From: Bacillus cereus ATCC 14579
GTDB lineage: Bacteria > Bacillota > Bacilli > Bacillales > Bacillaceae_G
Direction of reading: 5' to 3'
Length of the DNA: 64,000 nucleotides
NCBI RefSeq assembly: GCF_000007825.1
Contig: NC_004722.1
Span: forward strand, 2,210,501 to 2,274,500
The translations under genes were made by a program, and so were the position numbers. Positions 16,333 to 25,418 of this stretch are shown piece after piece. Numbering within the stretch: the first letter of the stretch is position 1; the number at the start of each line of letters is the position of its first letter. Below the pieces are notes generated by a model. That model made no database searches, was not told where the DNA came from, and saw only the letters and a list, made by a program, of their open reading frames with translations.

Positions 16333-16569
16333 TATTTCTCAAATAAAATTAGAATAATTGTATATTTGGCGGTGTTATATGAAAAATCTTTATATCTTGT
16401 TTTTGAAAATACGCAAAGAAGTCTATCCTTTCTTTATAAAATATAAGAATTATTTTCAAAAAATTGTATTGTTACAGTAAGAAAAGTGTAGGAAACTTAT
16501 CATTATAAAATAAATTGAAATCTTCTAAAAACTCTGATACATTGAAATAGAAATGTAGTTTCACAATAT

Positions 16570-16583
16570 TGTAAAGGCTTACA
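16570..16583 (+). promoter_or_regulatory. cre-like (CcpA) box upstream of prpC
   Basis: TGTAAAGGCTTACA matches the catabolite-responsive element TGWAANCGNTNWCA at all but one fixed position (G instead of C in the centre). It lies 38 bases before the prpC start. This fits glucose repression of propionate/valine catabolism, as known for the B. subtilis mmg operon. Confidence 0.6.
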
Positions 16584-16621
16584 GTTATGTGCACGAAGAT
16601 CTATTAGGATTGGAGGAAATA

Positions 16622-17743
16622 ATGATGAAAGCTGAAGAGAAATTTTCCCCGGGATTAGATGGTATAGTGGCAGCGGAGACGAAAATCTCGTTTCTTGACA
16701 CAGTAAAAGGTGAAATTGTAATTCAAGGGTATGACTTAATCGAACTCTCAAAAACAAAAGAGTATTTAGACATTGTGCACCTTTTATTGGAGGAACACCT
16801 ACCGAATGAAGATGAAAAAGTAACACTTGAAAAGAAATTAAAAGAAGAATATGCAGTACCAGAAGGTGTATTTAACGTACTAAAGGCATTGCCTAAAGAG
16901 ACGCATCCCATGGATGGATTACGTACAGGTGTGTCAGCGTTAGCTGGTTACGATAATGATATCGAAAACCGCTCGTTAGAAGTGAATAAAAGCCGAGGGT
17001 ACAAGCTGTTAAGTAAAGTGCCAAACATTGTAGCGAATAGCTATCATATTTTAAATAATGAGGAGCCAATTGAACCTCTTAAAGAATTATCTTATAGTGC
17101 GAATTTCTTCTATATGTTAACTGGTAAAAAACCAACTGAACTTGAGGAAAAGATCTTTGATCGTTCCCTTGTTTTATATAGTGAGCATGAAATGCCAAAC
17201 TCTACATTTACAGCTCGCGTTATTGCATCAACACAATCAGATTTATACGGTGCTTTAACAGGTGCAGTTGCATCTTTAAAAGGAAGTTTACATGGCGGTG
17301 CAAATGAAGCGGTTATGTACATGCTTTTAGAAGCTGGTAATGTTGAGAAATTTGAAGAGTTATTACAGAAGAAACTATATAACAAAGAAAAAATTATGGG
17401 CTTTGGACACCGTGTTTATATGAAGAAGATGGATCCAAGAGCACTTATGATGAAGGAAGCTTTAAAACAGTTATGTGATGTAAAAGGTGATTATACACTA
17501 TATGAAATGTGTGAAGCTGGAGAAAAGATTATGGAAAAAGAAAAAGGAATTTATCCAAATCTTGATTATTATGCAGCTCCAGTATATTGGATGCTAGGTA
17601 TTCCAATTCAACTTTACACACCAATCTTCTTTAGCTCTAGAACAGTGGGGTTATGTGCGCACGTTATTGAGCAACATGCAAATAATCGTTTGTTCCGTCC
17701 ACGTGTAAATTATATTGGCGAGCGACATGTACTTAGTAAATAA
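16622..17743 (+). CDS. prpC: 2-methylcitrate synthase / citrate synthase
   Basis: ATG at 16622 (or 16625) after TTGGAGGAAATA; the longer frame from 16589 would contain the ribosome site. The product is 373 residues with the citrate-synthase fold: SLHGGANEAV (His near 224), GFGHRVY (second His near 262) and late Asp in NLDYYAAPVYWMLGIP. It condenses propionyl-CoA (or acetyl-CoA) with oxaloacetate. Context with prpD and prpB makes the methylcitrate role likely. It is the first gene of a six-gene run and has a cre-like box upstream. Confidence 0.92.
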   Translation: MMKAEEKFSPGLDGIVAAETKISFLDTVKGEIVIQGYDLIELSKTKEYLDIVHLLLEEHLPNEDEKVTLEKKLKEEYAVPEGVFNVLKALPKETHPMDGLRTGVSALAGYDNDIENRSLEVNKSRGYKLLSKVPNIVANSYHILNNEEPIEPLKELSYSANFFYMLTGKKPTELEEKIFDRSLVLYSEHEMPNSTFTARVIASTQSDLYGALTGAVASLKGSLHGGANEAVMYMLLEAGNVEKFEELLQKKLYNKEKIMGFGHRVYMKKMDPRALMMKEALKQLCDVKGDYTLYEMCEAGEKIMEKEKGIYPNLDYYAAPVYWMLGIPIQLYTPIFFSSRTVGLCAHVIEQHANNRLFRPRVNYIGERHVLSK

Positions 17744-17776
17744 GAACAACTGGGGAGTTGTTAGCGCCGCCCGCCA

Positions 17777-17801
17777 GATGGGTGTTTGACCGACACCCAT
17801 C
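17777..17801. other. GC-rich stem-loop in the prpC-prpD gap
   Basis: GATGGGTGT-ttgaccg-ACACCCATC: perfect 9-bp stem, 7-base loop, no T-run, 41 bases before prpD. It is preceded by an unusually GC-rich patch (GCGCCGCCCGCC). A possible mRNA processing or stability element. Confidence 0.5.
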
Positions 17802-17841
17802 ATTAATAATAACGAATTTTCGACAGAAAGGGAAGAATAGC

Positions 17842-19278
17842 ATGATTAAAACAAATGAAATTAAGCAAAAAGATGCATTATTAGAAGAGATTACCGATTA
17901 TGTATTAAATAAAGAGGTTACTAGTGCAGAAGCATTCAGTACAGCTCGTTACGTATTACTTGATACACTTGGATGTGGAATTTTAGCACTGCAATATCCA
18001 GAATGTACGAAATTACTAGGACCAGTTGTGCCAGGAACAATCGTGCCAAATGGTACACGTGTACCAGGTACGTCTTATGTACTAGATCCAGTAAAAGGTG
18101 CATTTAATATCGGATGTATGATCCGTTGGTTAGACTATAACGATACTTGGCTTGCAGCAGAGTGGGGACATCCATCTGATAACCTAGGCGGAATTTTAGC
18201 AGTTGCAGATTATATTAGCCGTGTTCGTATTTCAGAAGGAAAAGAAGCTTTAAAAGTACGTGAAGTATTAGAAATGATGATTAAAGCACATGAAATTCAA
18301 GGCGTGCTTGCTTTAGAAAACAGCTTAAACAGAGTTGGTCTTGACCATGTATTATATGTAAAAGTAGCAACAACTGCAGTAGTTGCGAAAATGCTTGGCG
18401 GAACACGTGAAGAAATCTTTAATGCATTATCACATGCGTGGATTGATAATTCTAGTCTTCGTACATATCGTCATGCTCCAAATACGGGCTCACGTAAATC
18501 ATGGGCTGCAGGTGACGCAACGAGCCGCGGTGTTCATCTTGCAATGACTGCTCTAAAAGGTGAAATGGGTTATCCAACAGCATTATCTGCGCCAGGATGG
18601 GGATTCCAAGATGTATTATTCAATAAACAAGAATTAAAATTAGCAAGACCACTAGAGTCATATGTAATGGAAAATGTATTATTTAAAGTGTCATATCCAG
18701 CAGAATTCCATGCACAAACGGCTGCAGAATGTGCAGTGAAGTTGCATCCGGAAATTAAAGAGAGATTAGATGAAATTGACCGTATTACAATTACAACTCA
18801 TGAATCAGCAATTCGTATTATTGATAAAGAAGGTCCATTAAATAACCCAGCTGATCGTGATCATTGCTTACAATACATTACGGCAATTGGTTTATTAAAA
18901 GGAGATATCGTTGCAGACGATTATGAAGATGCAGTAGCAAACGATCCACGTGTAGATGAATTACGTAATAAGATGGTTGTTGTTGAAAACAAACAGTACA
19001 GTTTAGATTACCTTGACCCGAACAAGCGCTCAATCGCCAACGCTGTTCAAGTTCACTTTAAAGATGGCACAGTAACAGAAAATGTGGAATGTGAATATCC
19101 GCTTGGTCACCGCTTCCGTAGAGACGAAGCAATTCCAAAAGTTGTTCAAAAATTCACTGCAAATATGGCAGGTCATTATTCTAGTAAGCAACAAGAACAA
19201 ATTCATGAAGTTTGTTTAAATGAAGAAAAACTAGAAAATATGAATGTAAACGAATTTGTAGATCTATTCTTAATTTAA
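17842..19278 (+). CDS. prpD: 2-methylcitrate dehydratase
   Basis: ATG at 17842 with GAAAGGGAAG upstream; a longer frame from 17758 runs through the intergenic hairpin and is unlikely. The 478-residue PrpD/MmgE family protein includes LLDTLGCGILAL-type start, MIRWLDYNDTWL, the HPSDNLGG motif and HAWIDNSSLRTYRHAPNTG. It dehydrates 2-methylcitrate to 2-methyl-cis-aconitate in the methylcitrate cycle. It sits between prpC and prpB and is co-directional. Confidence 0.93.
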   Translation: MIKTNEIKQKDALLEEITDYVLNKEVTSAEAFSTARYVLLDTLGCGILALQYPECTKLLGPVVPGTIVPNGTRVPGTSYVLDPVKGAFNIGCMIRWLDYNDTWLAAEWGHPSDNLGGILAVADYISRVRISEGKEALKVREVLEMMIKAHEIQGVLALENSLNRVGLDHVLYVKVATTAVVAKMLGGTREEIFNALSHAWIDNSSLRTYRHAPNTGSRKSWAAGDATSRGVHLAMTALKGEMGYPTALSAPGWGFQDVLFNKQELKLARPLESYVMENVLFKVSYPAEFHAQTAAECAVKLHPEIKERLDEIDRITITTHESAIRIIDKEGPLNNPADRDHCLQYITAIGLLKGDIVADDYEDAVANDPRVDELRNKMVVVENKQYSLDYLDPNKRSIANAVQVHFKDGTVTENVECEYPLGHRFRRDEAIPKVVQKFTANMAGHYSSKQQEQIHEVCLNEEKLENMNVNEFVDLFLI

Positions 19279-19298
19279 TAATAGGGGGGGAATTTAGA

Positions 19299-20207
19299 AT
19301 GGCTTGGGTTGTGAAAAAACAGTCAACACAAGAGGAGCTTGCGAATCGATTCCGAGCTTTAGTAGAAGCAAATGAAATTTTGCAAATTCCAGGTGCTCAT
19401 GATGCAATGGCAGCTCTTGTTGCGAAAAATACAGGTTTTTCAGCTCTTTATTTATCAGGAGCTGCTTATACTGCAAGTAAAGGTTTACCAGATTTAGGTA
19501 TCGTGACGTCTACTGAAGTGGCTGAGAGAGCAAGAGATTTAGTAAGAGCTACAGACTTACCTGTTCTTGTTGACATTGATACAGGATTTGGTGGTGTACT
19601 AAATGTGGCGAGAACAGCTGTAGAAATGGTGGAAGCGAAAGTAGCAGCTGTCCAAATTGAAGATCAGCAATTACCAAAAAAATGTGGACATTTAAATGGT
19701 AAGAAACTTGTTACTACAGAAGAATTGGTTCAAAAAATTAAAGCGATTAAAGAAGTTGCACCTAGCTTATACATTGTAGCACGTACTGATGCTCGTGGCG
19801 TTGAAGGATTAGATGAAGCAATTGAAAGAGCAAATGCATATGTAAAAGCAGGTGCAGACGCAATTTTCCCTGAAGCGCTTCAATCAGAGGAAGAATTCCG
19901 TCTATTTAATAGTAAGGTAAATGCACCTTTGCTTGCGAATATGACTGAATTCGGAAAAACTCCATATTATAGTGCAGAGGAATTTGCGAATATGGGTTTC
20001 CAAATGGTTATTTATCCTGTAACTTCACTTCGCGTTGCAGCGAAAGCGTATGAAAATGTGTTTGCTTTAATTAAAGAAACAGGTTCTCAAAAAGATGCAC
20101 TTTCTAATATGCAAACGAGAAGTGAATTATACGAAACAATTTCATATCATGACTTTGAAGAGTTAGATACTGGTATTGCAAAAACAGTATTATCAGAAGA
20201 TCAATAG
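19299..20207 (+). CDS. prpB: Methylisocitrate lyase
   Basis: A 302-residue PEP mutase/isocitrate lyase superfamily member. It has the Mg-binding VDIDTGFGG, QIEDQQLPKKCGHLNGK (KKCGH carries the catalytic Cys) and ARTDARGVEGLDEAIERA. It splits 2-methylisocitrate into pyruvate and succinate, the last step of the pathway. Start ATG after GGGGGGGAATTTAGA. It is 20 bases downstream of prpD. Confidence 0.93.
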   Translation: MAWVVKKQSTQEELANRFRALVEANEILQIPGAHDAMAALVAKNTGFSALYLSGAAYTASKGLPDLGIVTSTEVAERARDLVRATDLPVLVDIDTGFGGVLNVARTAVEMVEAKVAAVQIEDQQLPKKCGHLNGKKLVTTEELVQKIKAIKEVAPSLYIVARTDARGVEGLDEAIERANAYVKAGADAIFPEALQSEEEFRLFNSKVNAPLLANMTEFGKTPYYSAEEFANMGFQMVIYPVTSLRVAAKAYENVFALIKETGSQKDALSNMQTRSELYETISYHDFEELDTGIAKTVLSEDQ

Positions 20208-20216
20208 ATAAAGCAG

Positions 20217-20280
20217 CGAAGGCGATGAAAATACATCTTTGGCAAAATAAAATGCTTGATGTGAAAAATCATCGCCTTCT
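20217..20280. other. Long-range inverted repeat in the prpB-acyl-CoA dehydrogenase gap
   Basis: GAAGGCGATGA (20217-20227) pairs with TCATCGCCTTC (20269-20279) around a loop of about 41 bases. No T-run follows, so it looks like an internal operon hairpin (differential expression or mRNA stability) rather than a terminator. Confidence 0.5.
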
Positions 20281-20359
20281 ATTTTCAAAAAAGATATTCC
20301 ACTCATCGTAGACGAGCATAAGCAAAAAGCTATGAAAGCCGAATGATAGGGGGATACAT

Positions 20360-22069
20360 ATGGAGAAAACGAAGTTACCATGGGATGAATTCTTTTCACT
20401 TAATAAAGATATAAATCATACTTACTTTACACCAGAAGATTTTTCAGGTGATGAAGATTTAATCGCAAAAACGACAGAACAATTCGTTAAACAAGAAATT
20501 GTTCCACAAATGGAGAATATTGAACAACATAACTATAAAGTTTCTCGTCAATTATTTGAGAAAGCTGGGGAACTTGGATTATTAGGCATTGAGGTACCAG
20601 AAGATTATGGCGGGTTCGAGTTAGGAAAGGCTGTCTCAGGTCTTGTAGCAGAGAAAATGGGTTACGCTGGTGCGTTTAGCGTTTCTTTTAATATACACGC
20701 TGGTGTCGGTACATTGCCTTACATATATTATGGAACGAAAGAGCAAAAAGAAAAATATTTACCGAAAATCGCATCGGGAGAATGGATTGGGGCTTATGCT
20801 TTAACAGAGCCAAATGCTGGTTCGGATGCATTAAGTGCAAAAACAAGCGCCGTATTGAATGAAGAGGGAACAGCTTGGAAGTTAAATGGTGAGAAGCAAT
20901 GGATTACAAATGCTCATATGGCAGATGTATACGTTGTTTTTGCGAAGACAAATAAAGGAATGACAGCGTTTATTGTCGAAAGAACATGTGAAGGTGTATC
21001 TATTGGATTAGAAGAAAAGAAAATGGGGATTAAAGGTTCTTCAACAGCGACTCTTATTTTAGAAGATGTTGTCATCCCTGCTGAAAATGTTTTAGGGGAA
21101 GTTGGGAAAGGGCATCACGTAGCCCTTAATATTCTTAACTTTGCTAGACTTAAACTTGCTTTTGGAAATATTGGAACAGCAAAACAAGCAATTGGTTTGT
21201 CGGTTCAATATGGAAAAGAGCGAAAACAGTTCCAAACGGAATTAGTAGACTTTACGATGATTCAAGAGAAAATTGCAAATATGATCATTGCTACATATGG
21301 AGCCGAAAGTGCAGCTTATCGTACGGCAGGTGTAATCGATGAAGCAATTCATGAGAGCGATGAAGATCTTATGAAGAAAATGTCCCAATTTGCAATTGAA
21401 TGTGCACTGAATAAAGTAAATGCTTCTGAAACACTTGCTTATATCGTAGATGAAGCTGTACAAATTCATGGTGGTTACGGTTATATGCAAGAGTATGAGG
21501 TAGAACGATTATATCGTGATGCTAGAATTAGTCGTATTTTTGAAGGAACGAACGAAATTAATAGATTAACAGTTGCCAAAATGTTAATGAAGCAAATCGA
21601 ACAATTAGAAGATACTGAAGTAGAAAGTGATGTAGCAAATGTAGAAAGAAACCATCGTTACATTTTATTAGCGAAAAAATTGTTGAAACAATCTTTGAAA
21701 ACGCTCTCTAAAACTCCAGGCCTAAAAATTGACCAAGAACAAGAATATTCACGTGTAATTTCAAATATGTTGACGGACGTGTACGTCATGGAATCAGCGT
21801 TTTTACGTACGAGAAAAGCGGTAAGTAAAAATGGTGAGGAAAAAGAACGTACGAAGCAATTAATAACGGATGTTATTTGTGAAGAAGGATACCGTAAAGT
21901 AGAAGAAGCGGCGATTTCTGTACTTTCAGCGGCTGTCACAGAAGAACAAGATAGACATGTGATTTTAGCTGAAATCCGTCAATTATTAGTGCCTTTATAC
22001 ACGAACGTATTTACGAAGAAGAGAGAAATTGCGAAAGCTATTATAAATCGCGGGAAATATATTGTGTAA
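20360..22069 (+). CDS. Acyl-CoA dehydrogenase (two-domain, about 570 aa), likely isobutyryl-CoA/branched-chain type
   Basis: The 569-residue protein has an ACAD core at about 40-400: AYALTEPNAGSDA, the WITNAHMADVYVVFAKT strand, QIHGGYGYMQEY and YRDARISRIFEGTNEINR. An extra C-terminal helical domain of about 160 residues is typical of long bacterial ACADs. The FAD enzyme introduces an alpha-beta double bond. Lying between prpB and mmsB, isobutyryl-CoA or a short branched acyl-CoA is the probable substrate (inference). AGGGGGATACAT ribosome site. 150 bases after prpB with an internal hairpin. Confidence 0.9.
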   Translation: MEKTKLPWDEFFSLNKDINHTYFTPEDFSGDEDLIAKTTEQFVKQEIVPQMENIEQHNYKVSRQLFEKAGELGLLGIEVPEDYGGFELGKAVSGLVAEKMGYAGAFSVSFNIHAGVGTLPYIYYGTKEQKEKYLPKIASGEWIGAYALTEPNAGSDALSAKTSAVLNEEGTAWKLNGEKQWITNAHMADVYVVFAKTNKGMTAFIVERTCEGVSIGLEEKKMGIKGSSTATLILEDVVIPAENVLGEVGKGHHVALNILNFARLKLAFGNIGTAKQAIGLSVQYGKERKQFQTELVDFTMIQEKIANMIIATYGAESAAYRTAGVIDEAIHESDEDLMKKMSQFAIECALNKVNASETLAYIVDEAVQIHGGYGYMQEYEVERLYRDARISRIFEGTNEINRLTVAKMLMKQIEQLEDTEVESDVANVERNHRYILLAKKLLKQSLKTLSKTPGLKIDQEQEYSRVISNMLTDVYVMESAFLRTRKAVSKNGEEKERTKQLITDVICEEGYRKVEEAAISVLSAAVTEEQDRHVILAEIRQLLVPLYTNVFTKKREIAKAIINRGKYIV

Positions 22070-22085
22070 ATAGGAGGAAAGCGAT

Positions 22086-22976
22086 ATGAAAAAGATTGGT
22101 TTTATCGGTTTAGGTAACATGGGCCTTCCAATGTCAAAAAATCTAGTTAAATCAGGTTACACAGTATATGGCGTGGACTTAAATAAAGAGGCGGAAGCGT
22201 CCTTTGAAAAAGAAGGCGGAATTATCGGTCTATCAATCTCAAAACTAGCAGAAACATGTGATGTAGTTTTTACAAGTTTACCTTCACCTCGCGCTGTTGA
22301 AGCGGTATATTTTGGAGCAGAAGGATTATTTGAAAATGGTCACTCGAATGTAGTTTTCATTGATACAAGTACGGTATCGCCGCAGTTAAACAAACAGTTA
22401 GAGGAAGCTGCAAAGGAAAAGAAAGTAGACTTTTTAGCAGCACCTGTGAGCGGTGGTGTAATAGGAGCCGAAAACCGTACATTAACGTTTATGGTTGGTG
22501 GATCAAAAGACGTATATGAGAAAACGGAATCTATCATGGGCGTACTAGGCGCGAATATTTTCCACGTTAGTGAGCAGATTGATAGTGGTACAACTGTTAA
22601 GTTAATTAATAACTTATTAATTGGTTTTTATACAGCTGGTGTGAGTGAAGCTTTAACATTAGCGAAAAAGAATAATATGGATTTAGATAAAATGTTTGAT
22701 ATTTTAAATGTAAGTTACGGTCAAAGTAGAATTTATGAACGTAATTATAAAAGTTTTATAGCACCTGAAAACTACGAGCCAGGATTTACTGTGAACTTAT
22801 TGAAGAAAGATTTAGGATTTGCAGTTGACTTAGCTAAGGAAAGCGAACTCCATTTACCGGTAAGCGAAATGTTATTAAACGTATATGACGAAGCGAGTCA
22901 AGCTGGATATGGTGAAAACGATATGGCTGCTTTATATAAGAAAGTTAGCGAGCAATTAATTTCTAATCAAAAATAA
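22086..22976 (+). CDS. mmsB: 3-hydroxyisobutyrate dehydrogenase
   Basis: A 296-residue beta-hydroxyacid dehydrogenase with GFIGLGNMGLPMSKNL (Rossmann loop), DTSTVSPQ, APVSGGVIGAENRTLTFMVG, and the catalytic Lys in TTVKLINNLLIG. It oxidises 3-hydroxyisobutyrate to methylmalonate semialdehyde with NAD. It is 16 bases after the dehydrogenase gene and 22 before mmsA. Confidence 0.92.
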   Translation: MKKIGFIGLGNMGLPMSKNLVKSGYTVYGVDLNKEAEASFEKEGGIIGLSISKLAETCDVVFTSLPSPRAVEAVYFGAEGLFENGHSNVVFIDTSTVSPQLNKQLEEAAKEKKVDFLAAPVSGGVIGAENRTLTFMVGGSKDVYEKTESIMGVLGANIFHVSEQIDSGTTVKLINNLLIGFYTAGVSEALTLAKKNNMDLDKMFDILNVSYGQSRIYERNYKSFIAPENYEPGFTVNLLKKDLGFAVDLAKESELHLPVSEMLLNVYDEASQAGYGENDMAALYKKVSEQLISNQK

Positions 22977-22998
22977 ATTATACAAAGGAGAGAATACA

Positions 22999-24459
22999 AT
23001 GATTACAACTGAAATTAAACGAGTAAAAAATCACATTAACGGTGAGTGGGTTGAATCGACAGGTACGGAAGTAGAAGCAGTTCCAAATCCAGCGACTGGA
23101 AAAATTATCGCTTACGTTCCACTATCTCCAAAAGAAGATGTTGAAAAAGCTGTTGAAGCGGCAAAAGCAGCATTCGAAACATGGTCTAAAGTACCAGTTC
23201 CAAATCGTTCAAGAAATTTATATAAATATTTACAGCTATTACAAGAAAACAAAGATGAGCTTGCAAAAATCATTACGCTAGAAAATGGTAAGACGCTAAC
23301 GGATGCAACAGGTGAAGTACAGCGTGGTATTGAAGCGGTAGAACTTGCAACATCTACGCCAAATTTAATGATGGGTCAAGCACTTCCGAATATCGCTAGC
23401 GGAATTGATGGATCGATTTGGCGCTACCCAATCGGAGTTGTTGCTGGTATTACACCGTTTAACTTCCCGATGATGATTCCGTTATGGATGTTCCCACTTG
23501 CAATTGCTTGCGGTAATACATTCGTATTAAAAACATCTGAAAGAACGCCACTTTTAGCGGAGCGACTTGTAGAATTATTCTATGAAGCAGGTTTCCCAAA
23601 AGGCGTATTAAATTTAGTGCAAGGCGGAAAAGATGTTGTAAATAGCATTTTAGAAAATAAAGATATTCAGGCTGTTTCGTTCGTTGGCTCTGAGCCGGTA
23701 GCTCGTTACGTATATGAAACAGGTACGAAACACGGAAAACGTGTACAAGCATTAGCAGGTGCGAAAAACCATGCGATTGTAATGCCAGATTGCAATCTTG
23801 AGAAAACAGTACAAGGTGTAATTGGATCTGCATTTGCAAGTAGTGGAGAGCGCTGCATGGCATGCTCAGTAGTAGCAGTAGTGGATGAAATTGCTGATGA
23901 ATTTATTGATGTATTAGTAGCAGAAACGAAAAAATTAAAAGTAGGCGATGGCTTTAACGAAGATAACTATGTTGGACCATTAATCCGTGAATCTCATAAA
24001 GAGCGCGTTTTAGGCTATATTAATAGCGGTGTAGCAGATGGGGCAACTTTATTAGTAGATGGCCGTAAAATTAATGAAGAAGTTGGAGAAGGTTACTTTG
24101 TAGGTGCGACAATCTTTGATGGCGTGAATCAAGAAATGAAAATTTGGCAAGATGAAATTTTTGCTCCAGTATTAAGTATTGTACGTGTTAAAGATTTAGA
24201 AGAAGGTATTAAACTAACAAATCAATCTAAATTTGCAAATGGTGCGGTTATTTATACGTCAAATGGTAAACATGCACAAACATTCCGTGATAATATCGAT
24301 GCTGGTATGATTGGTGTAAACGTAAACGTTCCAGCACCAATGGCATTCTTCGCATTTGCAGGAAATAAAGCTTCATTCTTTGGTGATTTAAGTACAAATG
24401 GTACAGATGGCGTTCAATTCTATACACGTAAAAAAGTTGTAACTGAGCGATGGTTTTAA
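22999..24459 (+). CDS. mmsA: Methylmalonate-semialdehyde dehydrogenase (CoA-acylating)
   Basis: The 486-residue aldehyde dehydrogenase is of the MmsA/IolA class: GITPFNFPMMIPLWMFP, FVGSEPVARYVYETG, catalytic Cys in SSGERCMACSV (near 284), VNVNVPAPMAFFAFAG. It converts methylmalonate semialdehyde to propionyl-CoA, CO2 and NADH, feeding PrpC encoded upstream. Last gene of the run; terminator follows. The absence of iol genes nearby and the neighbouring mmsB argue for valine rather than inositol catabolism. Confidence 0.93.
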   Translation: MITTEIKRVKNHINGEWVESTGTEVEAVPNPATGKIIAYVPLSPKEDVEKAVEAAKAAFETWSKVPVPNRSRNLYKYLQLLQENKDELAKIITLENGKTLTDATGEVQRGIEAVELATSTPNLMMGQALPNIASGIDGSIWRYPIGVVAGITPFNFPMMIPLWMFPLAIACGNTFVLKTSERTPLLAERLVELFYEAGFPKGVLNLVQGGKDVVNSILENKDIQAVSFVGSEPVARYVYETGTKHGKRVQALAGAKNHAIVMPDCNLEKTVQGVIGSAFASSGERCMACSVVAVVDEIADEFIDVLVAETKKLKVGDGFNEDNYVGPLIRESHKERVLGYINSGVADGATLLVDGRKINEEVGEGYFVGATIFDGVNQEMKIWQDEIFAPVLSIVRVKDLEEGIKLTNQSKFANGAVIYTSNGKHAQTFRDNIDAGMIGVNVNVPAPMAFFAFAGNKASFFGDLSTNGTDGVQFYTRKKVVTERWF

Positions 24460-24491
24460 TATAGAGTAAACAACCAAATCAGTTATTAGAT

Positions 24492-24523
24492 GAAAACCAC
24501 CACTATTAATAGTGGTGGTTTTC
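24492..24523. terminator. Terminator after mmsA
   Basis: GAAAACCACCACTATT / AATAGTGGTGGTTTTC, a 32-base perfect palindrome. It lies between the convergent mmsA and lysE-like genes and can serve both. Confidence 0.85.
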
Positions 24524-24529
24524 GTCTTG

Positions 24530-25162
24530 TTAATTATTTTTTTCAAAAGCTAGTTTAATACCAAATCCAATTAGGACGACTCCTGTTAGCCCTTGAATAT
24601 AACGTTGCGTCTTCGGTTTTTTCATAAAAGCACTAATTTTATCAATTAAAAATATATAAAATGCAAACCAAATGACTGTTAAAACGAGGTAAGTAAGGCC
24701 CATTACAAGAAGTTGAATAAATGTATTATGATTTGGATTTAAAAATTGTGGTAAAAAAGTTAAAAAGAAGACTGCTACTTTAGGGTTTAATAAATTTGTA
24801 AGAAATCCTTGGCGAAAGCAAGAAGTATGTTCGTTTTCATTATTCAAAGATAGATCATTTGTATCTAAGTTTTCTTTGTTTCTTACTGCTAAAAGGGCTT
24901 TAATACCGATATATATTAAATAGAGAGCCCCAACGTACTTGAAAATAGAAAATAAAAGAGCTGACTTTACAATAAGTGCAGAAAGACCAATTACAGCAGC
25001 TAAAGTATGAATTAATAGTGCAATACATGTACCAAACACTGTTTTCACTCCACCGACTTTACCAGCAACCAATGTATTTTTCGTAGCCATTGCTGTATCT
25101 GGACCAGGTAAAATGATAAGGCAAATAGACATAATGATGAAAAGAAGATAATTTTCTATCAT
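24530..25162 (-). CDS. LysE/RhtB family amino-acid exporter
   Basis: ATG at 25162 is chosen (GGAGGGG upstream); an in-frame GTG six bases earlier overlaps it. The 210-residue protein has about six transmembrane helices and the family signature LPGPDTAMATKNTL near residue 20, plus GFLTNLLNPKVAVFFLTFLPQF near 115. It exports amino acids or related metabolites; substrate not deducible. Monocistronic, convergent to mmsA. Confidence 0.88.
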   Translation of the reverse strand: MIENYLLFIIMSICLIILPGPDTAMATKNTLVAGKVGGVKTVFGTCIALLIHTLAAVIGLSALIVKSALLFSIFKYVGALYLIYIGIKALLAVRNKENLDTNDLSLNNENEHTSCFRQGFLTNLLNPKVAVFFLTFLPQFLNPNHNTFIQLLVMGLTYLVLTVIWFAFYIFLIDKISAFMKKPKTQRYIQGLTGVVLIGFGIKLAFEKNN

Positions 25163-25264
25163 AGCCACCCCTCCTTTTTATTTTTAGAATATTTGATTAA
25201 AATCAGTGTAGCACAAAAATGGATTTAATAAAATTAAATTTTATTAAAAATAATTAAATAAAAA

Positions 25265-25302
25265 AGGCTATATAGTAGCTGTAATTACACTACTATATAG
25301 CC
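25265..25302 (-). terminator. Terminator of the reverse-strand CoA hydrolase gene
   Basis: AGGCTATATAGTAG / CTACTATATAGCCT perfect 14-bp stem; AAAAA on the left is the U-tract on the reverse strand. Confidence 0.8.
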
Positions 25303-25307
25303 TCGAT

Positions 25308-25418
25308 TTTATACCGCTATTTGCGGGTAGTAAGATTTTCACCACACAAGATTTAGCTGAAGCAAAGAAGTTAGGTGGGGGATGAACAAAATATCCCCTC
25401 ATGACAATTTCATTTTAT
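25308..25418. repeat. Divergent, shortened bcr1-type repeat
   Basis: It begins TTTATACCGCTATTTGCGGG and shares TAGTAAGA, AGCAAAGAAGTTAGGTGGGGG, GATGAACAAA and CCCC blocks with the copies at 32047 and 33214, and ends TTTCATTTTAT. Both ends carry TTTAT, the flanking direct repeat reported for bcr1. The middle part (CCTGCTGCCC...GGTGAGGG) is missing. The right TTTAT overlaps the stop codon of the adjacent reverse-strand gene. Confidence 0.75.

Noticed and set aside
20281..20346. Protein-like tail (IPLIVDEHKQKAMKAE) between prpB and the dehydrogenase gene
   Set aside because: About 20 codons with no start or ribosome site; could be a relic of a lost gene but too short to support.
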